From positions 62,001 to 126,000 of the forward strand of contig CAWBCI010000006.1 in NCBI GenBank assembly GCA_963787195.1: a DNA stretch of 64,000 nt. Reading direction: 5' to 3'. The DNA is from CAWBCI01 sp963787195 (GTDB lineage: Bacteria; Bacteroidota; Bacteroidia; Bacteroidales; JAGOPY01). Below the pieces are notes generated by a model, which had not been told where the DNA came from, did not search any database, and was given only the letters and a program-made list of their open reading frames with translations. Shown here one piece after another: positions 38,375 through 46,311 of the stretch. The position numbers and the translations under genes were made by a program. Position 1 is the stretch's first letter, and every line of letters starts with the position of its first letter.

Positions 38375-38484
38375 AAAAAGGCTAAGCCTTGAAAAAACCG
38401 ATTCACTACAATGCTCACTTTTTGTAAATTGATAGCGGGACTTTACAGTGCTTTGATACATCAGTGTAATTTAACTGATTTATA
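38375..38484 (-). ncRNA. Candidate small RNA
   Basis: On the minus strand TTTG (38521-38518), 20 bp and TATCTTTG (38497-38490) form a promoter that would start RNA near 38484. The predicted ~110-nt RNA begins with an ATCAGT/ACTGAT hairpin (38479-38460) and ends with an AAGGC-TTA-GCCTT hairpin followed by T residues (38390-38375). The terminator stem is only 5 bp, so termination may be weak and the RNA could instead be a long alternative leader for the OmpA gene. No known RNA family is recognised. Confidence 0.3.
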
Positions 38485-38489
38485 AGCCG

Positions 38490-38521
38490 CAAAGATACGC
38501 TTTTTCTCATCTAAAATCAAA
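38490..38521 (-). promoter_or_regulatory. Second minus-strand promoter (TTTG-N20-TATCTTTG)
   Basis: A TTTG at 38521-38518 and TATCTTTG at 38497-38490, separated by 20 bp. It points toward the OmpA gene from 330 bp upstream, or drives a small RNA. Confidence 0.55.
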
Positions 38522-38761
38522 TCATTGCTTATATTGATTCCCCACGGGTCTAACATTTCATCGACTCTGAGGTATATCAATTTGAAGTTCTTTGTATTTC
38601 CACGCTGTCAAATTGTTAAATCTTCTAATGTCTTGAAATAGAACAACAAAGAAAAGCTTGATATTTATACTGACTATATCTTATCATTTTATCAATTTTT
38701 TATGTGAGCATTCTTTTTTTGAAATTCTTAATATTTTTAAGTATCCTGTAATAAAAACTTG

Positions 38762-40300
38762 TCAGTTTCCCCAGTTTTCACGGTCCAGACTTCTGTATTG
38801 AATTGCCTCGGCAAGGTGTTCAGCCTTGATATCTTCAGAATTATCCAAATCTGCAATGGTACGGGATACTTTGATGATCCTGTTATATGCCCTTGCTGAA
38901 AGATTGATCTTTTCCATGGCATTTTTCAACAGATGATGTCCATCGGCCCCTATTTTACAATATACCTGCATCATTTTTGAAGACATCTGTGCATTACAAT
39001 GAATAGTATTATATTGTTCGAAACGCAACTCCTGTATTTTTCTTGCCTTAATTACCCGGTCCCGTATATGAATACTGGATTCCGAACGGCTCATTTCAGT
39101 AAGTTCGCGAAAGGGTACCGGCACTACCTCCACATGGAGATCGATACGATCCATTAGGGGGCCGGATATTTTATTAAGATAGCGTTGGACCATGCCTGGT
39201 TGGCAAACACAGTCCTGTTCAGGATGATTGTAATAACCGCAGGGACAGGGGTTCATCGCTGCGACCAGCATGAAATTCGCCGGATATTCTATACTGAAGC
39301 GTGCTCTTGAAATTGTAATGACCCGCTCTTCCATTGGTTGTCGCATAACTTCCAGGACAGACCGGCGGAATTCAGGCAATTCATCCAGGAACAATACTCC
39401 GTTCTGAGCCATGGATATTTCTCCTGGCTGCGGAAATGACCCACCGCCAACTAGTCCTGCATCACTGATTGTATGGTGCGGGGCCCTGAAAGGCCTTACA
39501 GATACCAGGGAGGCGTTCTTTCTCATCTTCCCTGCAACTGAATGTATTTTAGTCGTTTCCAGGGCTTCCCTTAGTGTCAGCGGAGGTAATATTGATGGTA
39601 AACGTTTTGCAAGCATTGTTTTTCCTGACCCTGGTGGTCCTATCAGAATTACATTATGCCCGCCTGCGGCCGCAATTTCCAGGGCCCTCTTTATATTTTC
39701 CTGCCCTTTTACATCTGAGAAATCAAACTCATAATCATGCAGTTGCTTAAAAAATTCATCCCGCGTATTCACTATGGTAGGCTCAAGTTTTTCCTTTTTA
39801 TCGAAAAAACCTATCAGATCTTTAATATTACTCACTCCATAGGTAATAATCTTATCGACTATACCTGCTTCCCTTGCATTTTCCGCGGGCACTATTATTC
39901 CTTTGAATCCTTTTTCTCTGGCTTCAATTGCTATTGGCAATGCCCCTTTGATGGGAAGTATTCCACCATCCAGCGACATTTCACCCATAATCACGAAATC
40001 CCCGATCATATTCGGATCTATCTGTTCGGAAGCCCCCAGGATGCCAATTGCTATGGGCAGATCATAGGCCGAGCCCTCTTTGCGTATATCGGCCGGAGCC
40101 ATATTGATCACGACTTTCTTGCCGGGTATCCGGTAACCAATATTCTGCAGGGCCGATTCTATTCTCTGATGGCTCTCCTTTACTGCACTGTCGGGCAATC
40201 CGACCATGAAAAAATTGACTCCCTGTTCAATGCTTACCTCAATGGTTATGGTCGTTGCATTGATGCCATATATAGCACAACCAAATGTTTTTACAAGCAT
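38762..40300 (-). CDS. comM: ComM/YifB-family Mg-chelatase-like AAA+ ATPase
   Basis: A 512-residue AAA+ protein. In other bacteria ComM is a hexameric helicase that promotes branch migration during natural transformation. An N-terminal Lon-S5-like domain spans ~1-170 (NFFMVGLPDSAVKESHQRI, MAPADIRKEGSAYDLPIA). Walker A GPPGSGKT is at 221-228 and Walker B VLFLDELPEF at 302-311. The CPCGYY signature is at 352-357, and a C-terminal chelatase-like domain ends with SARAYNRIIKVSRTIADL. All catalytic motifs are intact. No competence genes are adjacent. The gene is downstream of the gldB terminator, so it probably has its own promoter. Confidence 0.93.
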   Translation of the reverse strand: MLVKTFGCAIYGINATTITIEVSIEQGVNFFMVGLPDSAVKESHQRIESALQNIGYRIPGKKVVINMAPADIRKEGSAYDLPIAIGILGASEQIDPNMIGDFVIMGEMSLDGGILPIKGALPIAIEAREKGFKGIIVPAENAREAGIVDKIITYGVSNIKDLIGFFDKKEKLEPTIVNTRDEFFKQLHDYEFDFSDVKGQENIKRALEIAAAGGHNVILIGPPGSGKTMLAKRLPSILPPLTLREALETTKIHSVAGKMRKNASLVSVRPFRAPHHTISDAGLVGGGSFPQPGEISMAQNGVLFLDELPEFRRSVLEVMRQPMEERVITISRARFSIEYPANFMLVAAMNPCPCGYYNHPEQDCVCQPGMVQRYLNKISGPLMDRIDLHVEVVPVPFRELTEMSRSESSIHIRDRVIKARKIQELRFEQYNTIHCNAQMSSKMMQVYCKIGADGHHLLKNAMEKINLSARAYNRIIKVSRTIADLDNSEDIKAEHLAEAIQYRSLDRENWGN

Positions 40301-40336
40301 ACTTTATCTCATAAATAGTTTTTTCACTGAACATAT

Positions 40337-40360
40337 AAAAAGCCTCCGAAGAGACTTTTT
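40337..40360 (-). terminator. Terminator after gldB
   Basis: On the minus strand AAAAAGTCTC and GAGGCTTTTT pair (one G-T wobble) around a TTCG tetraloop closed by C-G, an extra-stable configuration, with the T-run contained in the second arm. Confidence 0.85.
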
Positions 40361-40422
40361 ATATTAATCACATATTTTCGAGAATATACCTGTCGGAAAG
40401 TATTTTTTTTTGGGTTGAAGGA

Positions 40423-41445
40423 TTATTTCCTGGGTTTGTACTTCGAATCTGTTAATATTTGCTGCGAGTCATAAAGGGCAATCAGGTCCTGGAGGCTTTT
40501 ATTTTTATGGTGATCCATATATGACCTCACTATTTGCCAGCCTATCCATTTACCCATCATGGCCGGGGCATCTCCCGGAAATCCACTGGTGAAAGGTCCA
40601 TCCAAAATAAATTTGTCGATAATGAAGGAGTCAGTTGAATATAGCATCTCGTTCTCAATAAGATAAGCCCATATGTTCTTCTCATTCCTCCTGCACCATT
40701 CAAGCTGTTTGCCTGTAAAACCTATCTTCAGGCTATCATCTATACCGGGCATCATAAGATCCAGAAAGTACAAGGCTTTGCCATGAAGTATCATCTGATC
40801 AAGCAAGGTGTTCTCAGGCATGCCGGGGCCGATGAGGGAATAAGCGATAGCTTTCATGCAATCGGGAACTATATTTTCAGAGGTCATCCGATCTACCTTA
40901 TACATTGGTAAACCTACCTGTTTATAAGGCTCAAAGTCTTTACCCAGGTACATATCCTGCGCAATGATCATCACTGAATCGAGGTACTGAACCGGTGATT
41001 CATAGAGTAAACCGGAGACATAACTGTAAACAACAGGGATCTTAGCCTCCGGAAAGTAATAGCGATAATAGCGGAAAGCCCGGGTCAGTTCCTTTTCCGT
41101 TTCATTAAGATTGGGGTATTCCTTAGCGCATGCCCTGGCTATCTTTCTATTGAAGGGATCAGTGATGAAATCTTTAAGTTGAAGGATATTTAAGCTGTCA
41201 CTGTAATCTGTTCCAAGAAATACCTTGTAGTCCGTAGCGATGGATTCCAGGCCCTGGACAAGACTGTCAGGCTTAAGACTGAAAAGTACTTTACCATAAT
41301 TAAGGATATGAATTTCCTTGATTTTAACATTTGAAAGATCAACAGTACGGCCCGAGTGCCTGCAAGCGCTCATACCAAACACCATAAACAGGAAAGAAAA
41401 GATAATTCCGCTTATTTTTTTAAAAAACAATGACTTGCTTATCAA
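40423..41445 (-). CDS. gldB: GldB-like gliding/T9SS-associated lipoprotein
   Basis: A 340-residue lipoprotein with a signal sequence and lipobox ending at Cys28 (FGMSAC). The C-terminal half carries the pattern remembered for GldB: PVQYLDSVMIIAQDMYLG, VDRMTSENIVPDCMKAIA, MILHGKALYFLDLMMPG, IGFTGKQLEWCRRNE..IWAYLIE..LLYSTD, GPFTSGFPGDAPAMMGKWIGWQIVRSYM, and a terminal SKYKPRK. GldB is required for gliding motility in Flavobacterium and is also found in non-gliding Bacteroidota with T9SS. Here it lies 21 bp after an outer membrane barrel gene, in one unit, near nadE. The partial gldA-like gene at the window end fits the same theme. Confidence 0.9.
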   Translation of the reverse strand: MISKSLFFKKISGIIFSFLFMVFGMSACRHSGRTVDLSNVKIKEIHILNYGKVLFSLKPDSLVQGLESIATDYKVFLGTDYSDSLNILQLKDFITDPFNRKIARACAKEYPNLNETEKELTRAFRYYRYYFPEAKIPVVYSYVSGLLYESPVQYLDSVMIIAQDMYLGKDFEPYKQVGLPMYKVDRMTSENIVPDCMKAIAYSLIGPGMPENTLLDQMILHGKALYFLDLMMPGIDDSLKIGFTGKQLEWCRRNEKNIWAYLIENEMLYSTDSFIIDKFILDGPFTSGFPGDAPAMMGKWIGWQIVRSYMDHHKNKSLQDLIALYDSQQILTDSKYKPRK

Positions 41446-41466
41446 GATGAAATGCTTATAGACTCT

Positions 41467-42057
41467 TTAAAATAATTTAAATCCAAGCGTGACATAAAAG
41501 AGATTACTTTTCATGTCATAACTGGTCTGATTTTCGGGTGCTTTATACATATTATTAAGACCGAACTGGTAACCTACATCCACGGTAAGCATCAGCACAT
41601 CTACCGTGGCACCCACATTAAAAGCCCAGTTGATATCGTTGATGGAGGCATCCTTAATGGGATTCTTAAATAGTTCATCGACTTTAACTTTCTTATTCAA
41701 TACGAAAGAAGCGACTGGCCCTCCATGTATCCTGAAGCTGACAACTTTCAGGTCAATTAACTTGAACCCCACCATAACCGGCACATCCAGCGTATGTAGC
41801 TTAATAGTCTGCTTAACTCCATTACTGTCAAGCACGCCACCTTTGGTAGTGTATAATAGTTCGGGTTGTAAATAAACCTTTTTCCCAATCCGTGCAAAAG
41901 CACCGAACATGAAATTGGATTTAACATTATCCTTAATGTCCGGGAAATTGGTTGTAAGCTTGGAGGCAGTATAGCCAATCTTAGGGCCTATTGTAAACTG
42001 GCTGAAACCGCTAACTGTTAACATGGCAAAAATCAGAATGAAGAAAGTCTTTTTCAT
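41467..42057 (-). CDS. Outer membrane beta-barrel protein (PorT-like family)
   Basis: About 196 residues with signal peptide MKKTFFILIFAMLTVSGFSQ, then alternating hydrophobic strands (GPKIGYTASKL, KVYLQPELLYTTKGG, TLDVPVMVGFKL, NVGATVDVLMLTVDVGYQFGL) ending in aromatic KLF, typical of the OMP_b-brl_2 8-10-strand barrels. The start at 42057 is preferred to an in-frame ATG at 42084, because a TAAATTTG promoter box covers 42082-42089 and the standard signal peptide begins at 42057. It is co-oriented with gldB, 21 bp downstream. The specific role is unknown. Confidence 0.85.
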   Translation of the reverse strand: MKKTFFILIFAMLTVSGFSQFTIGPKIGYTASKLTTNFPDIKDNVKSNFMFGAFARIGKKVYLQPELLYTTKGGVLDSNGVKQTIKLHTLDVPVMVGFKLIDLKVVSFRIHGGPVASFVLNKKVKVDELFKNPIKDASINDINWAFNVGATVDVLMLTVDVGYQFGLNNMYKAPENQTSYDMKSNLFYVTLGFKLF

Positions 42058-42081
42058 AGTATTAATTTTTAAGATGTTTAG

Positions 42082-42089
42082 CAAATTTA
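42082..42089 (-). promoter_or_regulatory. -7 box for the OM barrel/gldB unit
   Basis: TAAATTTG on the minus strand matches TAnnTTTG and overlaps the upstream in-frame ATG at 42084, which therefore cannot be the translation start. The distance to the start at 42057 is 24 bp. Confidence 0.5.
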
Positions 42090-42177
42090 GGAAATGACTT
42101 CATTAAAACGCAGGAATATCTATAAAAATTACATATTTATTGAAAATAGCTTTCCTCGGGCATATTGATGAATTCAC

Positions 42178-42185
42178 TAATTTTG
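42178..42185 (+). promoter_or_regulatory. -7 box for the OM barrel/nadE unit
   Basis: TAATTTTG lies 19 bp before the ATG at 42205, matching TAnnTTTG. It is divergent from the box at 42082-42089. Confidence 0.45.
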
Positions 42186-42204
42186 CACATATATAATAAA
42201 TTAT

Positions 42205-42900
42205 ATGCTGAAGAAATTCATTCTTATAGGATTGATCATCTTGAGTTCATATGGAATCAAAGCTCAGTATAAACCCATATTGTTTGGGTTCAGGGGAGGG
42301 TTTAATATGGGTTGGATAAAATCACCCAATGAACATTATACGAATGAAGGCATGAGGCCGGGAGGTTCCTGGGGTTTTATTGCTGAATTCTTCCTGATGG
42401 AAAATTATGCAATCATGACAGGATTCGATGTGGATTATATAGGTGGAAAATTGTCTTACCCTGATGCCCGCATTATCGGAGGTGGGTCGAACTATACTCA
42501 GGGAAATACTTCCCGGAGGTATAAGATCCAATACCTGGAAGTACCGCTGGTTTTGAAGATGCAAACTAAAGTGGCGAATAAATTCAAGGCTTTCGGAAAG
42601 ATAGGCCTCGGAACTTCTTTTCGCTGGAAGGCCAAAGCTAATGATGTTTTCACCTATGCTGATAATTCCCTGTCCGAAAAAGGAAAGGATATAAAGGAAG
42701 ATATAAGTTTGCTCAAGCAGTCGCTCATACTTGGAATAGGAGTGGAGTTCTCATTTTACGAATCCCTGTCTATGATCGTAGACCTGACTTTCGATAATGG
42801 TTTTACGGATATACTCAAAGGAAGCAACCCTCGCAATCCGGAAGAAAATCGTAAAGGCAATCTCAGTTATCTTCAGTTAGGAGTTGGATTCCTGTTTTAA
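42205..42900 (+). CDS. Outer membrane beta-barrel protein
   Basis: A 231-residue protein with signal peptide ending KAQ (residues 1-20) and porin-like strands: ILFGFRGGFNMGWI, GGSWGFIAEFFLMENYAIMTGFDVDYIGGKL, IQYLEVPLVLKMQT, FKAFGKIGLGTSF, LILGIGVEFSFYESLSMIVDLTFDNGF and terminal LQLGVGFLF. The LEVPLVLKM strand and the final Phe are characteristic of PorT-like/OMP_b-brl_2 barrels. It is related in fold to the divergent barrel at 41467, but the sequences differ substantially. nadE follows after 21 bp. Confidence 0.83.
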   Translation: MLKKFILIGLIILSSYGIKAQYKPILFGFRGGFNMGWIKSPNEHYTNEGMRPGGSWGFIAEFFLMENYAIMTGFDVDYIGGKLSYPDARIIGGGSNYTQGNTSRRYKIQYLEVPLVLKMQTKVANKFKAFGKIGLGTSFRWKAKANDVFTYADNSLSEKGKDIKEDISLLKQSLILGIGVEFSFYESLSMIVDLTFDNGFTDILKGSNPRNPEENRKGNLSYLQLGVGFLF

Positions 42901-42909
42901 CCATAATTA

Positions 42910-42917
42910 TATTTTTG
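42910..42917 (+). promoter_or_regulatory. Possible internal -7 box before nadE
   Basis: TATTTTTG ends four bases before the TTG start of nadE. If used, the nadE transcript would be leaderless; otherwise nadE is read from the upstream barrel gene. Confidence 0.35.
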
Positions 42918-42921
42918 AGTT

Positions 42922-44577
42922 TTGAAAATAGCACTTGCCCAGTTAAATTATCATATAGGAAATTTTGACAATAATGTCAGGAAGATCCTTTCTGCCCTGG
43001 AGCAAGCCAGACAAGGGGGGGCTGACCTTGTGGTTTTTGCCGAACTTGCCCTTTCGGGCTATCCTCCCAGGGATTTTCTGGAGTTTGATGATTTCATTGA
43101 GCGATGCCTCAAATCGGCTAATGAAATTGCCGCCAGGTGTAAAGGAATAGCCGCTATCATAGGCTGTCCGGTAAAAAATCCGGAAGAGAAAGGGAAAAGA
43201 CTTTATAATGCGGCTATGTTTATGGAGAATGGCCGTATAAAGCAAATATATCATAAAGCCCTTTTGCCCAATTATGATATTTTTGACGAATACCGCTATT
43301 TTGAGCCCGGCAGAAACTTCGGACTCATTACTTTCAAATCTTATAAAATAGCCCTTACTATTTGTGAAGATCTTTGGAATATCGGGAATGAGCAACTTTA
43401 TATTACCAATCCTATGGATGAGATTGTGAAAAACGGGAAACCCGATCTGATGATCAATATTGCTGCTTCCCCCTTTCACTATGATCAAGCCAGGGAGCGT
43501 AAAGAAATCCTGGTGCAAAATGTCAGGAAATATAAATTACCTCTGTTTTATGTAAACCATGTGGGGGCTCAGACCGAACTTTTATTTGATGGTGGCTCAC
43601 TTGCTATTTCCGCTGATGGACAGATCCGGAGTGAGCTCGCCTATTTTTCAGAAGACCTGGCGATAATTAATTTAAAGGATATCCTGGAAACCTCTTCCGA
43701 AGTATCCGTGAAACCGACTGAACCACCAGATGAAAAAATCCGGCTTATTCACGATGCCCTGGTCATGGGAATCCGCAATTATTTTCAGAAGCTTGGCTTT
43801 TCGAAAGCTATACTGGGACTTTCCGGAGGGATAGACTCAGCTGTCACTCTTGTCCTGGCTGCTGAAGCTCTTGGAGCAGAAAATGTACTTTCAGCCTTGC
43901 TTCCGTCCGGATTCTCGTCTCAACATTCGCTGAAGGACGCCATTGACCTTGCGAAAAACCTGGAAGGTCCTTATGAGATAATATCTATTAAAGAGTCTTT
44001 CAGCAGCCTGCTGGAAACGCTCAAACCTCAATTTGGTGACCTGCCATTCAATGTAGCAGAGGAAAATATACAGGCACGGATACGTGGCGTCCTGCTGATG
44101 GCTCTTTCCAATAAATTCGGCTACATACTCCTGAACACTTCCAATAAAAGCGAAGCAGCCGTTGGCTATGGTACCCTTTATGGAGATATGAACGGCGGAC
44201 TTTCAGTTTTAGGTGATGTGTACAAAACCGAGGTATATGAAATGGCCCGCTATATCAACCGGGATGCGGAGATCATTCCGGAAAATACTATCATCAAGCC
44301 TCCCTCGGCAGAACTCAGGCCGGATCAGAAGGATAGCGATTCACTGCCCGATTATGAAATTCTAGACAGACTTTTATATCAGTATATAGAAAAGCGTCAG
44401 GGTCCCAGAGAATTGATTACTATGGGATTTGATGAAGATGTTGTGAATTATGTATTGAAGATGGTGAATACCAATGAATACAAACGCTATCAGACACCTC
44501 CTATCCTTCGGGTCTCACCCAAGGCTTTCGGGATGGGAAGGAGAATGCCGATAGTAGCTAAATACCTGGCTGATTGA
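42922..44577 (+). CDS. nadE: Glutamine-dependent NAD+ synthase
   Basis: Converts nicotinate adenine dinucleotide to NAD+ using glutamine as nitrogen source. The N-terminal nitrilase-type glutaminase domain (~1-260) has the catalytic triad Glu41 (FAELALSGYPP), Lys112 (YHKALLPNY) and Cys148 (TICEDLWN). The C-terminal synthetase domain has the PP-loop SGGIDS at 301-306 and the NTSNKSEAAVGYGTLYGDMNGG motif. Length 551 is normal for the two-domain bacterial type. The start is TTG at 42922, immediately followed by the family-typical KIALAQLNYHIGNF. It is convergent with nfu, the stop codons being adjacent. Confidence 0.95.
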   Translation: MKIALAQLNYHIGNFDNNVRKILSALEQARQGGADLVVFAELALSGYPPRDFLEFDDFIERCLKSANEIAARCKGIAAIIGCPVKNPEEKGKRLYNAAMFMENGRIKQIYHKALLPNYDIFDEYRYFEPGRNFGLITFKSYKIALTICEDLWNIGNEQLYITNPMDEIVKNGKPDLMINIAASPFHYDQARERKEILVQNVRKYKLPLFYVNHVGAQTELLFDGGSLAISADGQIRSELAYFSEDLAIINLKDILETSSEVSVKPTEPPDEKIRLIHDALVMGIRNYFQKLGFSKAILGLSGGIDSAVTLVLAAEALGAENVLSALLPSGFSSQHSLKDAIDLAKNLEGPYEIISIKESFSSLLETLKPQFGDLPFNVAEENIQARIRGVLLMALSNKFGYILLNTSNKSEAAVGYGTLYGDMNGGLSVLGDVYKTEVYEMARYINRDAEIIPENTIIKPPSAELRPDQKDSDSLPDYEILDRLLYQYIEKRQGPRELITMGFDEDVVNYVLKMVNTNEYKRYQTPPILRVSPKAFGMGRRMPIVAKYLAD

Positions 44578-44829
44578 TCAGGATTGGACAGCCTCAACTG
44601 ATTTTATTTCCGGCAATGCTTTCTTTATCGCAGTCTCGACTCCGTTCTTCAGGGTTATGATGCTGTAAGGACAGGATCCACAAGCTCCGAGGAGTTCTAC
44701 ATTTACAACATTATCATCAGTGATCTCAACGAACTGAATATCACCACCATCTTGTTGAATATAAGGCCGGATCTGTTCCAGCACATTTCTGACTTTTTGT
44801 TCCAGTTCGGGATTTTTTTCAGTACTCAT
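44578..44829 (-). CDS. NifU-like C-terminal (Nfu) iron-sulfur scaffold protein
   Basis: An 83-residue Nfu domain protein with the cluster-binding pair Cys50 and Cys53 in ACGSCPYS. The motif RPYIQQDGGDIQFVEI is the standard start of the Nfu fold. Such proteins carry [4Fe-4S] clusters to apo-proteins. It follows mrp by 26 bp on the same strand, so the pair forms an Fe-S assembly unit. Confidence 0.93.
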   Translation of the reverse strand: MSTEKNPELEQKVRNVLEQIRPYIQQDGGDIQFVEITDDNVVNVELLGACGSCPYSIITLKNGVETAIKKALPEIKSVEAVQS

Positions 44830-44855
44830 ATATTTAGAATATAATAAGGATTGTT

Positions 44856-45893
44856 TTAATTATTTTTTTCCAACATTGCCTGAATATTGGTGGCAAGGTT
44901 AAGGAATGCCCTGGAGACGGGAGAATTGTCATCCATAGTTATTGGACTACCTGCATCGCCCGATTCGCAAATACTTTGTACCAGCGGGATCTCTGCCAGA
45001 AGGTTTACCCTGGCATCGTCAGCCAATCGTCTTCCGCCATGTTTACCAAAAATATAATACTTGTTATCAGGCAATTCGGCCGGAGTGAAATATGACATAT
45101 TTTCGATAAGTCCGAGTATAGGGACTTTGATATTTTCCTGCTGGAACATGCTGAAAGCTTTGCGGGCATCGGCCAGGGCCACTTCCTGCGGGGTTGAAAC
45201 AATGGCAATTCCGTCAATGGGATATTGCTGCACCAGGGTCAGGTGTATGTCGCCGGTTCCGGGGGGCATATCCACTATCAAAAAATCCAGCTCACCCCAT
45301 TCCGTATCGTTGAAAAGCTGATTCAAAGCATTGGAAGCCATGGGCCCCCTCCATATAAGCGCCTGAGAAGGCTCTACGAAAAATCCTACGGATTGTATCT
45401 TGATCCCGTACTTTTCAACAGGGATAATTTTCTGGCTTGTACTTTCAGGTGCAAGGCTGGGTTTCTGGTCCACAACATCAAACATGATCGGGATGGAAGG
45501 ACCGTAAATATCCGCATCCAGAATACCAACCTTGTTTCCCAACTTATGGAGCGCCACGGCAAGATTTGCTGCAACAGTTGATTTCCCGACCCCACCCTTT
45601 CCTGAGCCGACAGCGACTATAAATTTAACTCCGGAAAGTGAAACAACCTGTACTTTAAAATCTATATGAACTTCAGCTTTTTCATCCACATTATTGTGAA
45701 TGGCTGCTATACAAAGTTTCTCCAGCACCGGCTGACTCTTTTCATCCGGTTTTTCAAAAGCAATGGTAAATGAGATCTTATTACCTTCTACCTTTATATT
45801 TTTGACCATATTAAGGGAAATAATGTCATTCCCTTTGGCAAAATACAGAACTTCCTTGAGAGCTTTATTTATGAGATATTTCTTATTGACCAT
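44856..45893 (-). CDS. mrp: Mrp/NBP35-family Fe-S cluster carrier ATPase
   Basis: A 345-residue P-loop ATPase (ApbC/Mrp) that binds and transfers Fe-S clusters. An N-terminal MIP18/DUF59-like domain covers ~1-80. The deviant Walker A motif GSGKGGVGKST is at 96-106, followed by ILDADIYGPSIPIMF and VDMPPGTGDIHLTLVQ. Many family members have a CxxC near the C-terminus; here the region GLIENMSYFTPAELPDNKYYIFG lacks the usual CPxC pair after ENMSYF, which may mean cluster binding differs. A promoter box is at 45919-45926. nfu lies downstream in the same unit. Confidence 0.92.
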   Translation of the reverse strand: MVNKKYLINKALKEVLYFAKGNDIISLNMVKNIKVEGNKISFTIAFEKPDEKSQPVLEKLCIAAIHNNVDEKAEVHIDFKVQVVSLSGVKFIVAVGSGKGGVGKSTVAANLAVALHKLGNKVGILDADIYGPSIPIMFDVVDQKPSLAPESTSQKIIPVEKYGIKIQSVGFFVEPSQALIWRGPMASNALNQLFNDTEWGELDFLIVDMPPGTGDIHLTLVQQYPIDGIAIVSTPQEVALADARKAFSMFQQENIKVPILGLIENMSYFTPAELPDNKYYIFGKHGGRRLADDARVNLLAEIPLVQSICESGDAGSPITMDDNSPVSRAFLNLATNIQAMLEKNN

Positions 45894-45918
45894 GATCAGA
45901 TTGAAATTGTTGAGGGAG

Positions 45919-45926
45919 CAAAATTA
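45919..45926 (-). promoter_or_regulatory. -7 box for mrp-nfu
   Basis: TAATTTTG on the minus strand, 25 bp before the mrp ATG at 45893. Confidence 0.45.
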
Positions 45927-45981
45927 AATATAAAAAGGATGCACTTGAGACAAAATCGTTCGAATGCGAATCTCTATAAGA

Positions 45982-46311
45982 TTAGAGTTCTTCAGAAGGG
46001 ATCCAGAGAAGATGTTTAAAATTCACGACCTTGTCATTGGAGATTTCAATACCTTCACTTTCCAGTACTTGCTGCATAATGTCAGGTCCGCCGAAATGAT
46101 GTTTGCCTGTGAGCATTCCGTTCCGGTTAACTACCCGGTGCGCAGGTACCGGATCAGGTCCTGTATGGGATTTATTCATGGCCCAGCCCACCATCCTGGA
46201 AGAGATCCGGCTTCCGAGGTACTCAGCAATAGCCCCATAGGTAGTCACCCGTCCATAGGGTACCTGCCGGACTACTTCATAAACCCGTTCAAAAAAAGAT
46301 TCATCCTTCAT
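45982..46311 (-). CDS. Alkyltransferase-like (ATL) protein, MGMT family
   Basis: A 109-residue protein with the DNA-binding fold of O6-alkylguanine-DNA alkyltransferases (FFERVYEVVRQVPYGRVTTYGAIAEYLG, VGWAMNK). The active-site motif PCHRV is PAHRV here (residues 56-60), so the alkyl-accepting Cys is Ala57 and the protein cannot repair by transfer. Known ATL proteins bind O6-alkylguanine and hand the lesion to nucleotide excision repair. The start overlaps the 3' end of trmB by 11 bp, indicating translational coupling. Confidence 0.93.
   Translation of the reverse strand: MKDESFFERVYEVVRQVPYGRVTTYGAIAEYLGSRISSRMVGWAMNKSHTGPDPVPAHRVVNRNGMLTGKHHFGGPDIMQQVLESEGIEISNDKVVNFKHLLWIPSEEL

Larger units (their letters stand above)
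38161..38761. other. 600-bp intergenic region with two minus-strand promoters
   Basis: No convincing ORF is present. The region is AT-rich. It contains the OmpA promoter, a second promoter-like pair at 38490-38521, and a hairpin with a T-run at 38375-38390 that together outline a possible small RNA (annotated separately). Nothing was identified between 38525 and the end of comM at 38762. Confidence 0.6.

Noticed and set aside
38801..40318. Plus-strand open frames opposite comM (for example 39737-40318)
   Set aside because: They are antisense to strongly conserved ATPase motifs and have no recognisable protein features.
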